DNA from: Staphylococcus kloosii
GTDB taxonomy: Bacteria > Bacillota > Bacilli > Staphylococcales > Staphylococcaceae
Length of the DNA stretch: 64,000 nt
NCBI RefSeq assembly: GCF_003019255.1
Contig: NZ_CP027846.1
Location: 682,001-746,000, forward strand
Direction: 5' to 3'
A model generated the notes under the pieces. That model was not told where the DNA came from and did not search any database. It saw nothing but the letters and a program-made list of their open reading frames with translations. The number at the start of each line of letters is the position of its first letter. Positions within the stretch are counted from its first letter, which is position 1. The position numbers and the translations under genes are program-made. Positions 16,775 to 25,489 of this stretch are shown one piece after another.

Positions 16775-18259
16775 ATGAAAAAGTTGGTTGCTTTTATAAG
16801 TATTGCATCAATTATTTTAGCTGGATGTAGTGCTAATAATCAACATAGCAAAAAAGATACACTTAACGTGGAGTTACCATTAAAAACTACTACGTTAGCC
16901 CCCTATGAAACGGATGTACCAGTAAAAATTGGTGCGGTTGAAACTTTATTTAAATCAACTGCTAACGGCAAAATAGAAAAGGTATTAGTAGATTCTTATA
17001 AACAACCTTCAGCTAAAAAGCTAGATATAACGTTGAAAGATAATATTAAATTCCAAAATGGCAATAAATTAACTGCTAAGGCAGTAAAAGAAAGTCTTGA
17101 AGAGAGTAGTAATAAAAGTGATTTAGTAAAAGGTTCGTTACCAATTAAAAATATTACAGCACACGGGCAACATTTAACGATTACTACGAAACATAATTAT
17201 CCAGAATTAGTTTCTGAATTGGCGAGTCCTTTTGCTGCTATATATGATGTAAACGCTAAAAACAGTGTGAATAAACAACCTGTTGGTACAGGTGCCTATT
17301 CCATTAAAAATTACAAGCAATCACAAAAAATTGCGCTTGATCGTAATAACAAATATTGGCAAGGTAAACCTAAAATGAAACATGTGAATGTTACATATCA
17401 AGAAGATGGTAATGTGAGAGCAAGTGATTTGAAATCAGGTAAGGCTGATGTTATTACTGATGTGCCAGTGGAAAAAGTTAAAACGTTAAAAGACAACGAT
17501 AAAACAAAAGTTTCGGATACTTCTGGATTTAGAACGGGACTTATTCTTTACAATCACACAAGTAAAAAAATGACAAAACCAGTGAGACAAGCATTAGATA
17601 AAGTGATTGATAGACAAGGGATTACGAAGAAAATTTCAAAAGGCTATGCTAAACCAGCAGCTGGTCCATTCAATGATAAAGCTAAATATATTAATGAAGG
17701 ACTACCGCAAAAACAAGATATACAAGGTGCTAAAAAATTATTGAGCAAAGCTGGATACGACAAGCAACATCCACTAAAAATAACGGTACCGACGTACAAT
17801 GGGCGTCCTGAATTGCCTAAAATTGCACAAGTATTACAATCAGACGCTAAAAAAGCAAACATTGATATTGATATTCGAAATGTAGATGATATTGAAGGTT
17901 ACTTGAAAGATAAAAAGCAATGGGATGCGTCAATGTATAGCTTTGGCACATTGCCAAGAGGTGATACAGGTTACTTCTTTAACCAAGCTTACAAATCTGG
18001 TGGTGCTATCAATAAAGGCGACTATCATAATGAACGCGTAAATCAATTAATTGATCAACTGAATGAGACTGTAAAAACATCAGAACGTCATAACTTATCT
18101 AACGACATCATCAAATTAACGGATAAAGATTATGCTAATAGTTATATTACTTATAACGATACGTTAGTTGGTTTAAATAAAAATGTTAAAAATTTAACAG
18201 CAACACCAGAAGGTATTTATTTAGTAGATTATAAGGTTGATAAAGCACATGATAATTAA
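16775..18259 (+). CDS. nikA: Nickel/peptide ABC transporter substrate-binding lipoprotein
   Basis: A 494-residue cluster C (family 5) binding protein. The lipobox LAGC (C18) anchors it to the outer face of the membrane, followed by an SBP_bac_5 domain (about 40-480). Its place between a urea transporter and a complete Nik/Opp-type permease, next to urease, points to nickel capture, like S. aureus NikABCDE which feeds urease. Family members also bind peptides or metal-metallophore complexes, so the ligand is inferred from context. AGAAGGAA precedes the ATG. Confidence 0.82.
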   Translation: MKKLVAFISIASIILAGCSANNQHSKKDTLNVELPLKTTTLAPYETDVPVKIGAVETLFKSTANGKIEKVLVDSYKQPSAKKLDITLKDNIKFQNGNKLTAKAVKESLEESSNKSDLVKGSLPIKNITAHGQHLTITTKHNYPELVSELASPFAAIYDVNAKNSVNKQPVGTGAYSIKNYKQSQKIALDRNNKYWQGKPKMKHVNVTYQEDGNVRASDLKSGKADVITDVPVEKVKTLKDNDKTKVSDTSGFRTGLILYNHTSKKMTKPVRQALDKVIDRQGITKKISKGYAKPAAGPFNDKAKYINEGLPQKQDIQGAKKLLSKAGYDKQHPLKITVPTYNGRPELPKIAQVLQSDAKKANIDIDIRNVDDIEGYLKDKKQWDASMYSFGTLPRGDTGYFFNQAYKSGGAINKGDYHNERVNQLIDQLNETVKTSERHNLSNDIIKLTDKDYANSYITYNDTLVGLNKNVKNLTATPEGIYLVDYKVDKAHDN

Positions 18260-19220
18260 AAATATACTCGCTAGAATTGGACAAATGATCATCGTATTAT
18301 TTGTCCTTTCTACAATTACATTTATTTTAATGAAACTCACACCAGGTGACCCCGTAGATAAAATATTGCATCTTGATGTAAGTAATGTCTCGAGTAATCA
18401 AATTAATGATACAAAAGATAAGCTTGGTTTAAATGACTCTGTTTTTATGCAATATATTCATTGGTTAGGCCAAATTATTCATTTAGATTTAGGTAACAGT
18501 TATCAAACGGGGGAACCAGTAATTAAAGAATTGATATTTTATGCACCAACGACATTAATTATTGCAGCTTTAACTATAATATTTACGTTCTGTATCACTA
18601 TCCCTTTAGGTATTATGGCGGCTAAATGTTATAAAACTTGGATTGATTCACTAATACGTTCGATAACATCGTTTACCGTGAGCATGCCCTCTTTCTTTAT
18701 TGGTATTGTATTAATTTATATCTTTGCACAAAAATTCCAAATTTTACCGTCTTCTGGCATTGAATCAGTGACTGGTTATATTTTGCCAGTCTTGTCATTA
18801 AGTGTAGGAATGAGTGCTTATTATGTACGTTTATTACGTTCAACTTTAATCGATTTATACCAATCTCCTGTAGTCATTGCGTCAAGATTACGTGGTATGT
18901 CTGAGACTTATATTTTATGGAAAGATTCATTTAAGCCCGCATTAATACCACTTGTAACGATGCTTGGAATGTCTGTAGGCGGATTAATAGGTGGTACAGT
19001 AGTTGTTGAAAATTTATTTGGTATACCTGGGCTAGGATATTTTTTAATTGATAGTATTAGAGCCAGAGACTACCCGGTGATACAAGGTGCAGTATTATTT
19101 ATAGGTACGCTTGTAGTTGTGGCAAATATCGTCAGTGATTTAGTGCTTTTATGGTTAGACCCAGAGCGTCGTTACAGTAACAGTAATAAGATTAGTGAAC
19201 AGGAGCGTGATGTTTCATGA
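18249..19220 (+). CDS. nikB: Nickel ABC transporter permease NikB
   Basis: A 323-residue permease of the DppB/OppB/NikB family: an N-terminal helix (RIGQMIIVLFVLSTITFILMK region), TPGDP motif, and the transmembrane domain with EAA loop EVxxASRLRGMS-like VIASRLRGMSETYI and a GGTVVVENLFGIPGLG ending. ATG 18249 lies inside nikA and overlaps it by 11 bp; the frame could begin at TTG 18237 but this has no better ribosome site. It pairs with NikC. Confidence 0.85.
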   Translation: MIIKNILARIGQMIIVLFVLSTITFILMKLTPGDPVDKILHLDVSNVSSNQINDTKDKLGLNDSVFMQYIHWLGQIIHLDLGNSYQTGEPVIKELIFYAPTTLIIAALTIIFTFCITIPLGIMAAKCYKTWIDSLIRSITSFTVSMPSFFIGIVLIYIFAQKFQILPSSGIESVTGYILPVLSLSVGMSAYYVRLLRSTLIDLYQSPVVIASRLRGMSETYILWKDSFKPALIPLVTMLGMSVGGLIGGTVVVENLFGIPGLGYFLIDSIRARDYPVIQGAVLFIGTLVVVANIVSDLVLLWLDPERRYSNSNKISEQERDVS

Positions 19221-20044
19221 CACAACAATTGAAACAGCGCACCGTATTAGTTGTTTTTATATTATATTTATTGGTTATTGTTGGCAGTCAGTTTATTGTT
19301 CATTATCACGATGCCATGGAAGTTCATTTAAATAATAGTTTGGCGATGCCTAATTTCCATCATTGGTTAGGAACGGATGAATATGGTAGAGATATGTTAA
19401 GTAGAATAATTGTTGGTGCACGTTATACATTGCTAGTGAGTCTATTAACTTTAATGTGTGTGTTAATTATAGGTTTGCCTCTTGGTTTAATAGCAGGTTA
19501 TAAACAAGGGTGGTTAGACACAATTATAATGCGAATACTTGATATTGGTCTTAGCATTCCTGATTTTGTCTTAATGATTGCATTGGCGAGTTTCTTTAAA
19601 CCTAGTATTTGGAATTTAGTCATTGCTATTACGTTGATAAAATGGATGAATTATACGAGATTATCACGCAATATTGTTAAAGGTGAAATGAACAAACCTT
19701 ATATTAAAATGGCCAAATTATTACATGTTCCCAATAGAGTAATTATCATTAGACATATATTACCGAAAGTTTGGCCTGCTATGACAGTATTATTAATCGT
19801 TGATTTTGGGAAAATTATTCTCTATATATCTTCTTTATCTTTTTTAGGATTAGGTGCACAACCACCATCAGCTGAATGGGGCGCCATGTTAAATGCAGGG
19901 CGTTCTTATATAGAAAGTAATCCATTATTAATGATTGCACCAGCAGTGATGATAACAATCACGATATTAATTTTTAATTTCTTAGGTGACGCCATTCAAG
20001 ATTATTTATTAGATAATAATAGGAAGCGGGATAGTAATGAGTAA
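19217..20044 (+). CDS. nikC: Nickel ABC transporter permease NikC
   Basis: A 275-residue DppC/OppC/NikC permease with the typical HWLGTDEYGRDMLSRII motif (about 48-64) before the membrane domain and PPSAEWGAMLNAGRSYI near the end. It forms the channel with NikB. Its ATG overlaps the nikB stop (ATGA), and its 3' end overlaps nikD, so the operon is translationally coupled. Confidence 0.87.
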   Translation: MTQQLKQRTVLVVFILYLLVIVGSQFIVHYHDAMEVHLNNSLAMPNFHHWLGTDEYGRDMLSRIIVGARYTLLVSLLTLMCVLIIGLPLGLIAGYKQGWLDTIIMRILDIGLSIPDFVLMIALASFFKPSIWNLVIAITLIKWMNYTRLSRNIVKGEMNKPYIKMAKLLHVPNRVIIIRHILPKVWPAMTVLLIVDFGKIILYISSLSFLGLGAQPPSAEWGAMLNAGRSYIESNPLLMIAPAVMITITILIFNFLGDAIQDYLLDNNRKRDSNE

Positions 20045-20825
20045 CTTATTGACTATGACAGGACTGACCATTTGCGATAATCGACACAACGAATTGTTAC
20101 ACAATATAGATTTTAGTATAGAAAAAGGTCTTGTAAACGTGCTTATTGGAGAAAGCGGTTCTGGTAAAACATTGACTGCCAAATCATTAGTTCAAAATTT
20201 ACCATATAATTTGAAGTTACATTATCATTCTATGTCTATTAATGGTGAACAAGTAAATAATATTCATCCGTATCTCGGACAAACAATAGGCTTCATCTCT
20301 CAAGATTATGTTCATAGTTTAAACAGCCATACTAAAATCGGACAACAATTAATTGCAATTTATCGTTATCATTATCAAGTATCTAAGGCTAGTGCACAAA
20401 AATATGTGTTTGATGCCTTGTCACGAGTTCATTTAGATGTAGCAACAATAATGAAGCAATATACATTTAATTTATCTGGGGGACAATTAGCAAGAGTCCA
20501 AATTGCGAGTGTTATTATGTTGCAGCCACAACTCATAATTGCCGATGAACCTATAGCATCATTAGATGTAATCACTGGACGTAAAATTATGGAATTACTT
20601 AGTGAATTAGTAAAAGAACAAGACGTTACTTTACTAATAATTACGCATAATTTATCTCATGTTTTACGTTTTAGTGATGTGATACAAGTTATGCGACAAG
20701 GGACTATTGTCGATCGCTTTTATTTGAATGAAATGCAAGCACAACACTTAACAAATTATACGCAAAACCTTTTTAAACAACGAAGTAAAATCATAAAGGA
20801 TGAAACTTATGATTCAATTAACTAA
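20037..20825 (+). CDS. nikD: Nickel ABC transporter ATP-binding protein NikD
   Basis: A 262-residue ATPase with Walker A GESGSGKTL (about 39-47), signature LSGGQ (about 148-152) and Walker B LIIADEP. It is one of two ATPases energising NikBC. It overlaps nikC by 8 bp and nikE by 17 bp. The C-terminal oligopeptide-transporter extension is short. Confidence 0.87.
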   Translation: MSNLLTMTGLTICDNRHNELLHNIDFSIEKGLVNVLIGESGSGKTLTAKSLVQNLPYNLKLHYHSMSINGEQVNNIHPYLGQTIGFISQDYVHSLNSHTKIGQQLIAIYRYHYQVSKASAQKYVFDALSRVHLDVATIMKQYTFNLSGGQLARVQIASVIMLQPQLIIADEPIASLDVITGRKIMELLSELVKEQDVTLLIITHNLSHVLRFSDVIQVMRQGTIVDRFYLNEMQAQHLTNYTQNLFKQRSKIIKDETYDSIN

Positions 20826-21516
20826 TTTAAACTATCAAATTAAAAAGCATAATATTTTAAAAAATATTAATTTAGCTATTCAAAAAGGTGAAAAAGTTGG
20901 TATTATTGGAGAGAGTGGTGCGGGTAAAACGACGTTAGCGCAATTATTATTAGGTATTATAAAACCAACGAGTGGTTCTCGTAATATAAATGCCAAAACG
21001 ATATTACCAATATTTCAGCACCCTTTAGAAAGTTTTAATCATGCTTATACGATTCAACAATCTCTAGATGAAGCAGTTCGCTACTTTAGCATTGAAAATA
21101 ATGCAATCATAAGACAACGTTTGAAGCAATTGTTAAACGCTACGGACTTAAGCACACAACTATTAAATCGTTATCCTGATAAAGTCAGTGGGGGTCAATT
21201 ACAAAGGTTTAATATTATTAGGTCTTTAATGTTAGAACCAGAAATATTAATTTGTGATGAAATAACCTCAAATTTAGATGTAATAGTTGAACAGAAAGTA
21301 AGTGCACTCTTAAAACAATACAATAATAATAATCAGCACACGATGCTATTTATATCGCATGACTTAGCTTTTGTTTCGCAAGTGGTCGATAGAATTATAG
21401 TAATGAAAAAGGGTTCGATTGTTGATGATTTTCCACGAACGCAACTTTTCAATGCAAATAGGGATGAATATACACAAGCATTATTAAATATGAATGAAAT
21501 TGAAATAAAGAAATAA
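20809..21516 (+). CDS. nikE: Nickel ABC transporter ATP-binding protein NikE
   Basis: A 235-residue ATPase with Walker A GESGAGKTT and signature VSGGQLQR. Walker B is LICDEI rather than LxxDEP, a small deviation that keeps the catalytic Glu. ATG 20809 is preferred to ATG 20800 because AAAGGA lies 8 bases upstream. It is the fifth gene of nikABCDE. Confidence 0.85.
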   Translation: MIQLTNLNYQIKKHNILKNINLAIQKGEKVGIIGESGAGKTTLAQLLLGIIKPTSGSRNINAKTILPIFQHPLESFNHAYTIQQSLDEAVRYFSIENNAIIRQRLKQLLNATDLSTQLLNRYPDKVSGGQLQRFNIIRSLMLEPEILICDEITSNLDVIVEQKVSALLKQYNNNNQHTMLFISHDLAFVSQVVDRIIVMKKGSIVDDFPRTQLFNANRDEYTQALLNMNEIEIKK

Positions 21517-21540
21517 ATTATTTATAGAGGGGTTTAGAAA

Positions 21541-22449
21541 ATGAAAAAATTAATTGTCACATTAATTGCGATGTTACTTGTGTTAACGGCTTGTAGTAAC
21601 GGTTCTGGTAATAAAAACGATAAAGAGGCAACGAAAAATTATAAACAAGATTCAGGGAAAACGATTAAAGTTCCTAAAAAGCCAAAACGTATCGTAGTTT
21701 TAGGTGCGACATATGCGGGTGGTTTAAAACAGCTGGATGCTAATGTAGTTGGTGTTGCTAAAATTGTAAACGACAGCAAAGTGTTAAAAAACAAATTTAA
21801 AGATGTGAAAAAAGTAGACCCAGAAAATGTTGAAAGTGTAGCCAAATTAAAACCAGATTTAATCATTGATTATAGCACTGATAAAAATATTAAAAAGTTA
21901 CAAAAAGTAGCGCCTACTGTAGCATTTGATTATCAAAAACATGATTACAAACAACAACACATTGAATTAGGTAAACTTGTAGGTAAAGAAGATAAAGCGA
22001 AACAATGGGTTAAAGACTGGGATAAAAAGACAAAAAATGACGGTAAAGAAATTAAGAAAGCTATCGGTGACGATACATCAGTATCAATCATTAAAGATTT
22101 CGATAAAAAATTATATGTGCTAGGTAAAACTTATGGACATGGTAGTGAAGTATTATATGATTCCTTCGGTCTGAAAATGCCAGCTAATGTAGCTAAAGCA
22201 ACTAAGAAAAATGACCTCGCCGAGATCTCAGAAGAAGATATTCCAAAAATGACTGGAGACTATGTAATTACTCCAGTAGCTAAAGGTGCTAAATTATCAT
22301 TTGGCGATAAAGACGTTTGGAAAAATAGTAAGGCAGTAACAGAACATCACGATATCAAAGTCGATGAAGGTATTTATTGGTTAAATGATCCTTATTCATT
22401 AGACTATGAACGTAAAGATTTAAAATCAAAATTATTAAAACAACAATAA
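21541..22449 (+). CDS. FhuD2-like siderophore-binding lipoprotein with altered ligand residues
   Basis: A 302-residue class III binding protein: signal peptide with lipobox LTAC (C18), then two lobes joined by a long helix (about 45-300). From memory it aligns along its full length with S. aureus FhuD2, the ferric-hydroxamate receptor, sharing ATYAGGLK, KLKPDLII.YSTDK and YW.NDPY. Residues known to touch ferrioxamine in FhuD2 (W197, R199, Y280) appear as Y198, H200 and L281. It lies 24 bp after nikE with AGAGGGG before the ATG, so it is co-transcribed with the nickel transporter. It has no permease of its own here. Ligand unknown. Confidence 0.8.
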   Translation: MKKLIVTLIAMLLVLTACSNGSGNKNDKEATKNYKQDSGKTIKVPKKPKRIVVLGATYAGGLKQLDANVVGVAKIVNDSKVLKNKFKDVKKVDPENVESVAKLKPDLIIDYSTDKNIKKLQKVAPTVAFDYQKHDYKQQHIELGKLVGKEDKAKQWVKDWDKKTKNDGKEIKKAIGDDTSVSIIKDFDKKLYVLGKTYGHGSEVLYDSFGLKMPANVAKATKKNDLAEISEEDIPKMTGDYVITPVAKGAKLSFGDKDVWKNSKAVTEHHDIKVDEGIYWLNDPYSLDYERKDLKSKLLKQQ

Positions 22450-22476
22450 TAAGTTACTTAATTACTAATAAATATG

Positions 22477-22516
22477 ACTCCCATGATAGATTATTCTACT
22501 GTGGGAGTTATTTTTA
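22477..22516 (+). terminator. Terminator of the urea/nickel uptake operon
   Basis: ACTCCCAT and GTGGGAGT form the stem, with TATTTTTATTT after it. Confidence 0.75.
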
Positions 22517-22627
22517 TTTAAATCAAAAGATACAGTACGTAGAACTTCAAATACTTGTACAAATCATATATACTTAAAAGACTGAAAAACTATATGATCA
22601 AATATTAAGGAGGTGTGAGTTGGATAC

Positions 22628-23044
22628 ATGAAACAAGATCAACAAATTGCACAGTGGTTGGAATTAACGCAATATGTGCATTATATTGAAACAATGATGG
22701 AGAAGAGTTTAAGACAACAATATAACCTCAGCTTAAAAGAATTTTATGTATTATATGAAATTAACAATGCTCAAGGTAATAAATATAAAATCAATGATTT
22801 AATTAAGGTAGTAGATTTAAGTCAAAGTGCCATGTCACGATTGATTAATAGGTTAGAAAGCTTTTCACCTAGTTATGTAACTAGAAATGAGTGTTTAGAA
22901 GATCATCGTGCTATGTACATTTATTTAACGGAAGCTGGTTCCGAAATTATAAACGATGCGAGTAATACGTATGCTAATCTTTTAGAAAAAGTTGATTTTA
23001 ACCATATGCGTCAACTTACACAAGATTCAAAAAGTGAGGCTTAA
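22628..23044 (+). CDS. MarR-family transcriptional regulator
   Basis: A 138-residue winged-helix protein; the recognition region is around DLIKVVDLSQSAMSRLINRLE (about 58-78), followed by the wing NECLEDHRAMYIYLTEAG. It contains one Cys, near residue 91 in the wing, not at the N-terminal redox position of the OhrR/SarZ type. AGGAGG precedes it. A VOC-family gene follows 38 bp later, which suggests control of a small detoxification unit. No distinct operator was recognised. Confidence 0.82.
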   Translation: MKQDQQIAQWLELTQYVHYIETMMEKSLRQQYNLSLKEFYVLYEINNAQGNKYKINDLIKVVDLSQSAMSRLINRLESFSPSYVTRNECLEDHRAMYIYLTEAGSEIINDASNTYANLLEKVDFNHMRQLTQDSKSEA

Positions 23045-23082
23045 TCACTAAAACTGTTTTTATTTAACAAGGGGGATTTAAT

Positions 23083-23463
23083 ATGAAAATCACAGGGAAT
23101 TGGTTAAATTTATGTGTTTCCGATTTGACACAAAGTGAAGATTTTTATAGCAAAATAGGTTTTGAAATTAAGAAAAATGAAGAAATGCTGGATAAAATGT
23201 TAGGTGTCCAAACAGCAGACGGTCATATTATTATGTTGATTGAACAACAACAATTTAAAAAAGCAGCAAATGTAAACGACACAACTAACAATGGCGCATT
23301 AGTTTCTGTATCTGTATCTACAAGTGATGAAGTTGATGAGCTGTTAGCTTTAGTAGATGATACCAATGGTAAGGTATTACAAAGAGGAACTAAATTAGAA
23401 GGTTTTTATGGTGGATTATTTAGTGATCCAGATGGCAACCGTTTTAATATTATCGCAATGTAA
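23083..23463 (+). CDS. VOC (glyoxalase/bleomycin-resistance fold) protein
   Basis: A 126-residue single VOC domain made of two beta-alpha-beta-beta-beta modules, with the typical ending GLFSDPDGNRFNIIAM. Family members isomerise, cleave or sequester reactive small molecules using a divalent metal. The metal ligands expected in module one are not obvious, so function is unassigned. GGGGG precedes the ATG. It is probably in one unit with the upstream MarR regulator. Confidence 0.78.
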   Translation: MKITGNWLNLCVSDLTQSEDFYSKIGFEIKKNEEMLDKMLGVQTADGHIIMLIEQQQFKKAANVNDTTNNGALVSVSVSTSDEVDELLALVDDTNGKVLQRGTKLEGFYGGLFSDPDGNRFNIIAM

Positions 23464-23568
23464 CAGTTAATTAGCTTAAAATTTGTATTTTTTATTTATA
23501 ACACTACGTTAACAATATAATTAAAATAAATATTTATAGCTAGTTTATGTAAATAATGCTATTTTGAT

Positions 23569-23621
23569 AGAGTGGGCAATGAAATCTACTTTTGAGTCAG
23601 ATTGTTGTCGCACTCTTTTTT
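23569..23621 (+). terminator. Terminator, degenerate staphylococcal GAGTGGG-type hairpin
   Basis: AGAGTG and CACTCT close a long hairpin with inner pairing (AAATCT with AGATT), followed by TTTTT. Similar hairpins ending in CCCACTC recur between genes in staphylococci. Confidence 0.65.
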
Positions 23622-23652
23622 GTTACTAATAATTAATGAAAGTAGGGATCTT

Positions 23653-24462
23653 TTGATTAAAGCAATAGCAGTAGACAAAGATGGAACATTTTTAAATTCA
23701 GAGCATTCATACGATAGAGCTTATTTTGATCGATTATTTACCGAAATCAAACGCCAAAACATAAAATTTATCGTTGCTAGTGGGAATCAATACGCACAAT
23801 TACAATCATTTTTCCCAGGTAAAGACGAAGATATTACTTATGTAGGTGAGAACGGCGCTGTTACATACTTCAAAGATGAATTACTAAATGCGCATCATTT
23901 CGATGCTACTTTAATTGAAGATGTAGTTAAGTTTTTAGAACAAGAGCATCAAATAAAAAATATTATTTTAAGTGGTGTTAAAACGTCATATTTACGACAT
24001 GATGCCCCTGAAGCATTTAAGGAATACGTTAAATTATATTATAAAGATATTACATATGTAGATAACTTCGATGATTTAAGTCACGATAAAATCGTCAAAG
24101 TCGCAATGCACATCGCTGATGAAACTTTATTGAATAATGTTGTTAAAGAATTAAACGCTAAATTTGGCCAGTCTATTCGTTCAGTGACGAGTGGATTTGA
24201 TAGTTTAGACTTGTTGGTACCTCATGTTAATAAAGGGGAAGCCATTAAAGAGTTATTAGCAGAATGGGGTATTCAAGAAGACGAATTATTAGCATTCGGC
24301 GACGCTAACAATGATATCGAAATGCTACAATTAACACCACATAGTTATGCAATGGAAAGCTGCAGTCCAGAATTGGCAGAAGTTGCAAACCATCGTGCCC
24401 CTTCTAATGATGAATCAGGCGTTTTACAAGTAATCGAAAAGTATTTAAAAGAACAACAATAG
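23653..24462 (+). CDS. Cof-type HAD phosphatase
   Basis: A 269-residue haloacid-dehalogenase hydrolase of the Cof (IIB cap) type. The nucleophile motif is VDKDGTFLN (D8 and D10), and the C-terminal magnesium motif is AFGDANNDIEML. Such enzymes dephosphorylate sugar phosphates or cofactor phosphates. TTG 23653 was chosen because AGTAGGGA lies just upstream and translation there begins at the conserved hydrophobic strand; the longer frame runs back through the terminator of the previous gene. Confidence 0.83.
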   Translation: MIKAIAVDKDGTFLNSEHSYDRAYFDRLFTEIKRQNIKFIVASGNQYAQLQSFFPGKDEDITYVGENGAVTYFKDELLNAHHFDATLIEDVVKFLEQEHQIKNIILSGVKTSYLRHDAPEAFKEYVKLYYKDITYVDNFDDLSHDKIVKVAMHIADETLLNNVVKELNAKFGQSIRSVTSGFDSLDLLVPHVNKGEAIKELLAEWGIQEDELLAFGDANNDIEMLQLTPHSYAMESCSPELAEVANHRAPSNDESGVLQVIEKYLKEQQ

Positions 24463-24483
24463 TAGCTAGATGCAATAAATAAA

Positions 24484-24530
24484 AAATGGTTATCTCCACT
24501 ATATGAAGGAGATAACCATTTTATTTTTGT
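24484..24530. terminator. Terminator after the HAD gene, bidirectional
   Basis: AAAATGGTTATCTCC pairs with GGAGATAACCATTTT and is followed by ATTTTT. Confidence 0.85.
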
Positions 24531-24567
24531 ACGTCGATAATCGTATGTAATAACTATCCAAAAATAT

Positions 24568-24654
24568 TTATAACTTGTCGTAAAACTTTTTCATAATATA
24601 AAAACCGACGGCACTCAATGAAAGACCAACGATAATAATTAATGCAATAATCAT
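24568..24654 (-). CDS. Small membrane peptide, 28 residues
   Basis: A short frame with sequence MIIALIIIVGLSLSAVGFYI (residues 1-20) followed by a basic tail MKKFYDKL. It reads as one membrane helix with positive charges inside. GAGGT lies 8-9 bases before the only ATG, which is the main reason to believe it. It sits alone between the HAD gene and the dispersed repeat. A role as a type I toxin or a small regulator is possible but unsupported. Confidence 0.5.
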   Translation of the reverse strand: MIIALIIIVGLSLSAVGFYIMKKFYDKL

Positions 24655-24814
24655 GATAATATACCTCGATGATTGTAAAATTTTTATAATTATATCACAT
24701 TATTTTATTTAAATAATACATCAATTACAGTATAGAATTAGTAGTAAAAAATAAGGAATAAATTGCCAAAAAATGGGCGGGGCAGCAATATTATTTGTAT
24801 AAGATAATCTTGGA

Positions 24815-24937
24815 ACCCTGCCACGGCAGAGATGGCCATATTTGAAAAAAGCTTGATATAAACCATTTTCAAATCAGTCATTTACTGACCGTATAAAAAT
24901 AAAAACCTGAAGACAATATAATGCCTCAGGCTCTTAT
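24815..24937 (-). repeat. Structured dispersed repeat, copy 1
   Basis: Read on the minus strand it starts with a hairpin (GAGCCTGAGG...TCAGG, then T-rich), continues with TCAGT-AAATG-ACTGA, then a hairpin closed by ATTTGAAAA and TTTTCAAAT with TTATATCAAGC inside, and ends with CTGCC-GT-GGCAG. Copy 2 (41506-41611, plus strand) has the same order at roughly three-quarters identity. Both copies begin shortly after a gene stop in the same orientation as that gene. Confidence 0.7.
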
Positions 24938-24987
24938 TTTGAGAATGAATATTTATGTTCCAGACTCTTTAATCACTTTAAATTATG

Positions 24988-25410
24988 CTAATTAACGATA
25001 TGCACGGGAACAGGTGAATTGTTAGCTACCTTATGCGTAACATTCCCTAAGACGTTGCCTATGTTCGCTTTATCACGTTTGTTACTCATCACTACAACGT
25101 CATAATTATTATTTTCAAGTTCCCCTAAAATTTTACTTCGGATTGGACCAGAGCTAAATTTTATATTCACTTGTACGCCTGTAGCTTGCAGTTTTTCCAC
25201 GAAGGGTTGTAAACGCTCTTCTTTTTTAGCTGTTAAGTCCTCAACGTGTTCATTGTCATACCGCACGGAGCTTTGTAATTCTGCATCAGAAATAACATTG
25301 TAAATAGTTACTGTCACATCATTTTGGCCACCACTAAGATTTTCAATTGCTTTAGGTACGTTCGTAAATGAGTTTTCAAAGTCATATGCTAATAAAATAT
25401 TTTTATACAT
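24988..25410 (-). CDS. Universal stress protein (UspA) family
   Basis: A 140-residue single Usp domain. It starts with the family strand KNILLAYDFENSF and keeps the nucleotide-binding region near residues 115-132 (VLGNVTHKVANNSPVPV), although the classic G-2x-G-9x-G(S/T) is relaxed. Cytoplasmic; roles are in stress survival. AAAGGAGG precedes the ATG. It appears monocistronic; the hairpin that opens the dispersed repeat lies about 50 bp past its stop and may end the transcript. Confidence 0.83.
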   Translation of the reverse strand: MYKNILLAYDFENSFTNVPKAIENLSGGQNDVTVTIYNVISDAELQSSVRYDNEHVEDLTAKKEERLQPFVEKLQATGVQVNIKFSSGPIRSKILGELENNNYDVVVMSNKRDKANIGNVLGNVTHKVANNSPVPVHIVN

Positions 25411-25489
25411 AACCTTTGCCTCCTTTATAATACGTATACCCTGTTTTTGAAAAAATATATGTCTTTATTGTTAAATAAATAAATTATGT

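Larger units (their letters stand above)
24463..24987. other. Gene-poor intergenic region between the HAD and universal stress protein genes
   Basis: A 525-bp stretch that holds the HAD terminator, the 28-residue peptide gene (24568-24654) and, from about 24815 to 24937, copy 1 of a structured dispersed repeat that has a second copy near 41.5 kb. I see nothing else that looks like a gene. Confidence 0.6.
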
